DNA from: Flavobacteriaceae bacterium UBA3078
Lineage (GTDB): Bacteria; Bacteroidota; Bacteroidia; Flavobacteriales; Flavobacteriaceae
Assembly (NCBI GenBank): GCA_002366675.1
Contig: DFBO01000152.1
Coordinates: 14,326 to 31,005 of the forward strand
Direction of reading: 5' to 3'
DNA length: 16,680 nt
The position numbers and the translations under genes were made by a program. This document shows, one piece after another, positions 13,964 to 16,680 of the stretch (positions are counted from its first letter, which is position 1; every line of letters begins with the position of its first letter). The notes under the pieces were generated by a model that did not search any database, was not told the DNA's origin, and saw only the letters and a program-made list of their open reading frames with translations.

Positions 13964-16003
13964 GTGAAACTGTTACATTTTACTATTATCAAATTAACTA
14001 TCTTCTTGATTATAGGCATTTTATTGTCTCATTATTTTTCAATTTCACTATATCAATCTGCTATACTAACCATACTACTATGTATAGGATTAGCCATTAT
14101 TTATTTTATATCTAAACCTCTATTCACAAAGAATGTCTGGTTTGGAATTATGGCTTTTTTGACTATGATTTCTATTGGTATTCTAGTAGTAAATATTCAT
14201 GATCATAGAAATTTTAAAAATCACTACTCTCATTCTAACAATTTCGAAAATGGAAACCCTTCATTTATTACTTTAAAAATTACCGATCGTTTAAAATCAA
14301 ATAATTATAATGATAGATATGTAGCAGATATTCTAAAAATTGATGGCCTAGAAAGCGTTGGGCTGGCTATTCTAAACATTAATAATGACTCCATTTCTAA
14401 ACCAATTAATGTAGATAATGTTCTAATAATAGAATCAAAACTCTATCCATTAACAGATCCATTAAATCCAAGTCAGTTTAATTATAAAGCTTTTCTGGAA
14501 AATAAGAATATCTATTCTCAATTATACACAAACTACCAGTCGTTATATATTGTTAGTCAAGAAAAGTCCTCAGTTTTTGGTTTAGCAGATGCGTTTAGAG
14601 CAGCCATAAACAAAAGATTAAAGCAATATAACTTTGGTGCTAATGAATTATCTATTATTAATGCACTTATTCTTGGTCAAAGAAAGGAAATAAGCAATGA
14701 AATTTATGATGATTATAAGAAAGCTGGAGCTATACATATACTGGCCGTTTCTGGTTTACATGTTGGTATTATTCTCCTCTTTCTCAATTTCTTTTTTAAA
14801 CCCATTGAGTTTTTTAAAAATGGTCATATTTATAAGATTACACTAATCATTTTATGTCTTTGGAGTTTTGCTATTGTAGCTGGTTTATCTGCTTCGGTTA
14901 CTAGAGCTGCAACCATGTTTAGTCTGGTAGCTATTGGAATGAATTTAAAACGACCAGTAAACACGCTAAACATTTTAGCGATATCTGCTTTCATTTTACT
15001 TCTTATTAAACCATCTTTTTTATACGATGTTGGTTTTCAATTAAGCTATATGGCAGTTATTGGTATCGTAACTTTTTACCCTTATTTTTATCGCTTATTC
15101 AAACCAAAGTACTGGGTTTTTGATAAGATTTGGCAAGCATTTGTAGTTTCTATTGCTGCACAATTTGGGATACTTCCTATTAGCTTTTTTTATTTTCACC
15201 AATTCCCTGGATTGTTTCTTTTATCTAACGTTGTTATTATACCAATTCTCGGAATTATTTTGGGGTATGGAATAACCCTAATTGGATTGGCATTACTTGG
15301 CCTGCTTCCAAATTTTGTTGCTACATTTTATGGTAACATTATTAGTTGGATGAATAATTTCTTTAAATGGATTTCTCAACAAGAAGTTTTTTACTTTAAA
15401 GATATTACGTTTAATTTATTAGAAGTTATAACTAGCTATTTTATTGTATTGGCCATCTATCAGTTTTACAAAGCTAAATCATTTAAAAATATCAGTTATA
15501 TTTTAGCAACCATTATTCTATTCCAAGGTGTCCAGATTTACTTAAAACAAAAGCACAAAACAGCAAATGAATTTATAATATTTCACAAAAGTAGACAGAC
15601 TCTAATAGGGCTTCATCAAGGTGAGACATTAAAATTCCATCATAATTTAACTGACTTTAATAAGAGTCAAAATCAACTCATTTCAAATTTTACAACAGAT
15701 AATAATATTTCAACTATAAAAGAAGACTCCATTCAATCTATATACACTTTCAATAATGAAAAAATTCTAGTAATAGATAGTTTGGGCATCTATAACGTTT
15801 CAAGCTTTAAACCTGAATATATATTATTAAGGAACTCTCCAAGAGTGAATTTAGATCGTGTTTTAGATTCTTTAAACCCCAAACTTATAATTGCAGATGG
15901 CAGCAATTATAAATCCTATTTAAGAAGATGGAAATCTACTTGCGAAAAACAAAAAACCCCTTTTCATCAAACAAGTGAAAAGGGAGCTTTTATATTAAAG
16001 TAA
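13964..16003 (+). CDS. comEC: ComEC/Rec2-family DNA uptake channel protein
   Basis: This polytopic inner-membrane protein is the predicted channel for single-stranded DNA in natural transformation. It is 679 residues. Order: N-terminal helices (about 5-77), a soluble ComEC N-terminal (DUF4131-like) domain (about 95-200), and the Competence membrane domain (about 230-520) with ALILGQRKEIS (235-245), AIHILAVSGLHVG (256-268), GLSASVTRAATM (307-318) and DVGFQLSYMAV (355-365). The C-terminal soluble part (about 530-679) lacks the HxHxDH motif of the metallo-beta-lactamase domain in longer ComEC proteins, yet ends in the ComEC-like IIADGSNYKSYLRRW...GAFIL. Start is GTG 13964: an in-frame stop lies 21 bp upstream and the next in-frame ATG is 60 codons in. 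An overlapping ATG is followed at once by TGA. Its 3' end contains a terminator for the opposite strand. Confidence 0.93.
   Translation: MKLLHFTIIKLTIFLIIGILLSHYFSISLYQSAILTILLCIGLAIIYFISKPLFTKNVWFGIMAFLTMISIGILVVNIHDHRNFKNHYSHSNNFENGNPSFITLKITDRLKSNNYNDRYVADILKIDGLESVGLAILNINNDSISKPINVDNVLIIESKLYPLTDPLNPSQFNYKAFLENKNIYSQLYTNYQSLYIVSQEKSSVFGLADAFRAAINKRLKQYNFGANELSIINALILGQRKEISNEIYDDYKKAGAIHILAVSGLHVGIILLFLNFFFKPIEFFKNGHIYKITLIILCLWSFAIVAGLSASVTRAATMFSLVAIGMNLKRPVNTLNILAISAFILLLIKPSFLYDVGFQLSYMAVIGIVTFYPYFYRLFKPKYWVFDKIWQAFVVSIAAQFGILPISFFYFHQFPGLFLLSNVVIIPILGIILGYGITLIGLALLGLLPNFVATFYGNIISWMNNFFKWISQQEVFYFKDITFNLLEVITSYFIVLAIYQFYKAKSFKNISYILATIILFQGVQIYLKQKHKTANEFIIFHKSRQTLIGLHQGETLKFHHNLTDFNKSQNQLISNFTTDNNISTIKEDSIQSIYTFNNEKILVIDSLGIYNVSSFKPEYILLRNSPRVNLDRVLDSLNPKLIIADGSNYKSYLRRWKSTCEKQKTPFHQTSEKGAFILK
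15945..15984 (-). terminator. Intrinsic terminator of the thioredoxin gene, inside the comEC 3' end
   Basis: Read leftwards, CCCTTTT (15984-15978), a 13-nt loop and AAAAGGG (15964-15958) form a 7-bp stem. After one more G, U-rich TTTTTTGTTTTT (15956-15945) follows. The stem lies 27 bases beyond the thioredoxin stop codon. On the plus strand the hairpin lacks a proper U tract, so it should act mainly on leftward transcripts although it lies in comEC codons. Confidence 0.7.
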
Positions 16004-16016
16004 CTAATAATTAGTT
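16002..16016. repeat. 15-bp palindrome AACTAATAATTAGTT over both convergent stop codons
   Basis: Perfect 7-bp arms about one central base. It covers the end of the comEC TAA and the whole thioredoxin TAA. It resembles the palindrome at 16577-16591 but may be chance in AT-rich sequence. Confidence 0.35.
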
Positions 16017-16556
16017 TGAAAACTCTGGTTTAAAGGCTTTTTGATAAGTAGAAAAATCACTTTGAGTTTTCATTCCGGCATGATCATTATTATTAAAAAG
16101 TTTTAAATACAACTCCAACTGTTGTGGTGTTTTATAACCTATTACTGGACTTAAAAGTTCTCCAGATTCGTCCAAAAACAAAATGGTAGGATACGATCTT
16201 ACACTAAAATATGTTGATAATTGGTGAGGTGAATTTCGTCTCTTTGCATTAGCAGGATTATAGCCAGGGTTTGAAAAGGTATTCCCTTTAAAATTAATGG
16301 TCTCATTTCCTTCTGCATTAAATTTTACTGCATAATAATTCTTGTTTATATAATCAGCAACATCTTTATTTTGAAAGGTATTTTTATCTAACATCTTACA
16401 TGGTCCACACCAAATTGTATAGGCATCTATCATAATTTTTTTAGGTGTTTTCTTCTGAAGCTCTACAGCTTGTTCTAAAGTCACCCAGTTAATTTCTTGT
16501 GCTGAAACATTTGCAACAAAAAACAATATGGCAATTACTAATAATCCTTTTTTCAT
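16011..16556 (-). CDS. Exported thioredoxin-fold protein
   Basis: This is a 181-residue secreted thioredoxin-like protein. Residues 1-19 are a Sec signal peptide with a likely SPase I site at VSA/QE, so the mature form is periplasmic. The redox motif WCGPC (49-53) follows IDAYTI, and the cis-proline is Pro123 in SYPTILFLD. A longer insertion (about 84-115) separates the two halves, as in thioredoxin-7/SoxW-like proteins of Bacteroidota. The likely role is reduction or exchange of disulfides in envelope proteins; the direction cannot be read from sequence. It is convergent to comEC with 7 bp between the coding ends. The upstream 124 bp hold a palindrome and a terminator, so it is probably monocistronic. 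No clear TAnnTTTG promoter was found. Confidence 0.9.
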   Translation of the reverse strand: MKKGLLVIAILFFVANVSAQEINWVTLEQAVELQKKTPKKIMIDAYTIWCGPCKMLDKNTFQNKDVADYINKNYYAVKFNAEGNETINFKGNTFSNPGYNPANAKRRNSPHQLSTYFSVRSYPTILFLDESGELLSPVIGYKTPQQLELYLKLFNNNDHAGMKTQSDFSTYQKAFKPEFSN

Positions 16557-16576
16557 CTTAATTCATTTTATGATTT

Positions 16577-16591
16577 AACTCATTATGAGTT
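16577..16591. promoter_or_regulatory. 15-bp palindrome AACTCATTATGAGTT upstream of the thioredoxin gene
   Basis: Perfect 7-bp arms about one central base, 21 bp before the thioredoxin ATG. Size, symmetry and position suit a dimeric regulator site overlapping the promoter. No regulator is identified and the chance rate of such palindromes here is not negligible. Confidence 0.4.
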
Positions 16592-16623
16592 CATAACATC
16601 CAAAAACTGTTCCTAAAATATAA

Positions 16624-16649
16624 AAAACACTCCAAATAAGGAGTGTTTT
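16624..16649. terminator. Strong bidirectional intrinsic terminator
   Basis: AAAACACTCC (16624-16633), loop AAATAA and GGAGTGTTTT (16640-16649) form a perfect 10-bp stem. U-rich runs follow on both strands (TTTTCTATTTATTTT rightwards, GTGTTTTTTATATTTT leftwards). No plus-strand gene ends just before it, so it most likely ends a leftward gene lying beyond the right edge and insulates the thioredoxin gene. Confidence 0.85.
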
Positions 16650-16680
16650 CTATTTATTTTAACTATTTATTCGATTAACG

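Noticed and set aside
15958..15984. Hairpin read as a terminator of comEC on the plus strand
   Set aside because: The downstream plus-strand sequence lacks a continuous T tract and the stem lies before the comEC stop. The U-rich run is on the minus strand, so it fits the thioredoxin gene.
1..16680. CRISPR array, phage, transposon, toxin-antitoxin, defence or biosynthetic gene cluster
   Set aside because: Nearly all DNA is accounted for by conserved core genes with short gaps. I saw no spaced repeats, transposase, integrase or candidate novel system.
1..16680. tRNA, rRNA or known riboswitch
   Set aside because: No intergenic gap shows a cloverleaf, rRNA-like sequence or recognisable riboswitch core. 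The largest gap is 294 bp and is occupied by promoter and operator elements.

Overview
This window looks like ordinary chromosome of a Bacteroidota bacterium, most likely a member of the Flavobacteriaceae. The DNA is AT-rich. Promoter-like sequences fit the Bacteroidota -7 consensus TAnnTTTG, and Shine-Dalgarno sequences are mostly absent. The gene neighbourhoods (mraZ next to an alpha/beta hydrolase and engB; prc divergent from surE; surE followed by a small membrane protein, lpxB and comEC) match what I recall of this family. The genus cannot be fixed from the sequence. I see no phage, insertion sequence, CRISPR array, rRNA or tRNA gene, and no sign of a defence island.

Region 1 (1-6080, minus strand) is the head of the division and cell-wall (dcw) cluster, transcribed leftwards: mraZ, rsmH, ftsL-like, ftsI, murE and mraY, the last cut by the window edge. 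The genes overlap or nearly touch, as expected for one operon. The exception is a 51-bp gap between murE and mraY, which holds a GC-rich hairpin-like repeat. The MurE DNPR motif indicates meso-diaminopimelate peptidoglycan. Upstream of mraZ, three tandem 10-bp units (6131-6160) followed by a -7 box look like the MraZ autoregulatory operator and promoter.

Region 2 (6081-7792) starts with a 294-bp divergent intergenic region holding the mraZ operator, two inverted repeats and a rightward promoter. It leads into an alpha/beta hydrolase and the ribosome-assembly GTPase engB. engB ends convergently against region 3, and the two stop codons overlap.

Region 3 (7789-11019, minus strand) is a two-gene unit: a Prc/Tsp-type periplasmic protease lipoprotein, then a lone OppC/DppC-type ABC permease with a large extracytoplasmic insert.

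Region 4 (11237-16003, plus strand) is a compact operon: surE, a 94-residue three-helix membrane protein, lpxB (lipid A synthesis), a C40 (NlpC/P60) lipoprotein and comEC (DNA uptake channel, with no recognisable metallo-beta-lactamase motif). comEC has a GTG start directly behind a perfect 7-bp hairpin.

Region 5 (16011-16680, minus strand) carries an exported thioredoxin-fold protein (WCGPC). Its likely intrinsic terminator lies inside the 3' end of comEC. A second strong, bidirectional terminator sits at the right edge.

Most of the window is envelope biogenesis: peptidoglycan precursors and septation, lipid A, peptidoglycan hydrolysis and periplasmic proteolysis. I did not find a convincing undescribed system. 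The points most worth a second look are the MraZ operator geometry, the repeat inside the dcw operon, the hairpin at the comEC start and the terminator embedded in comEC.
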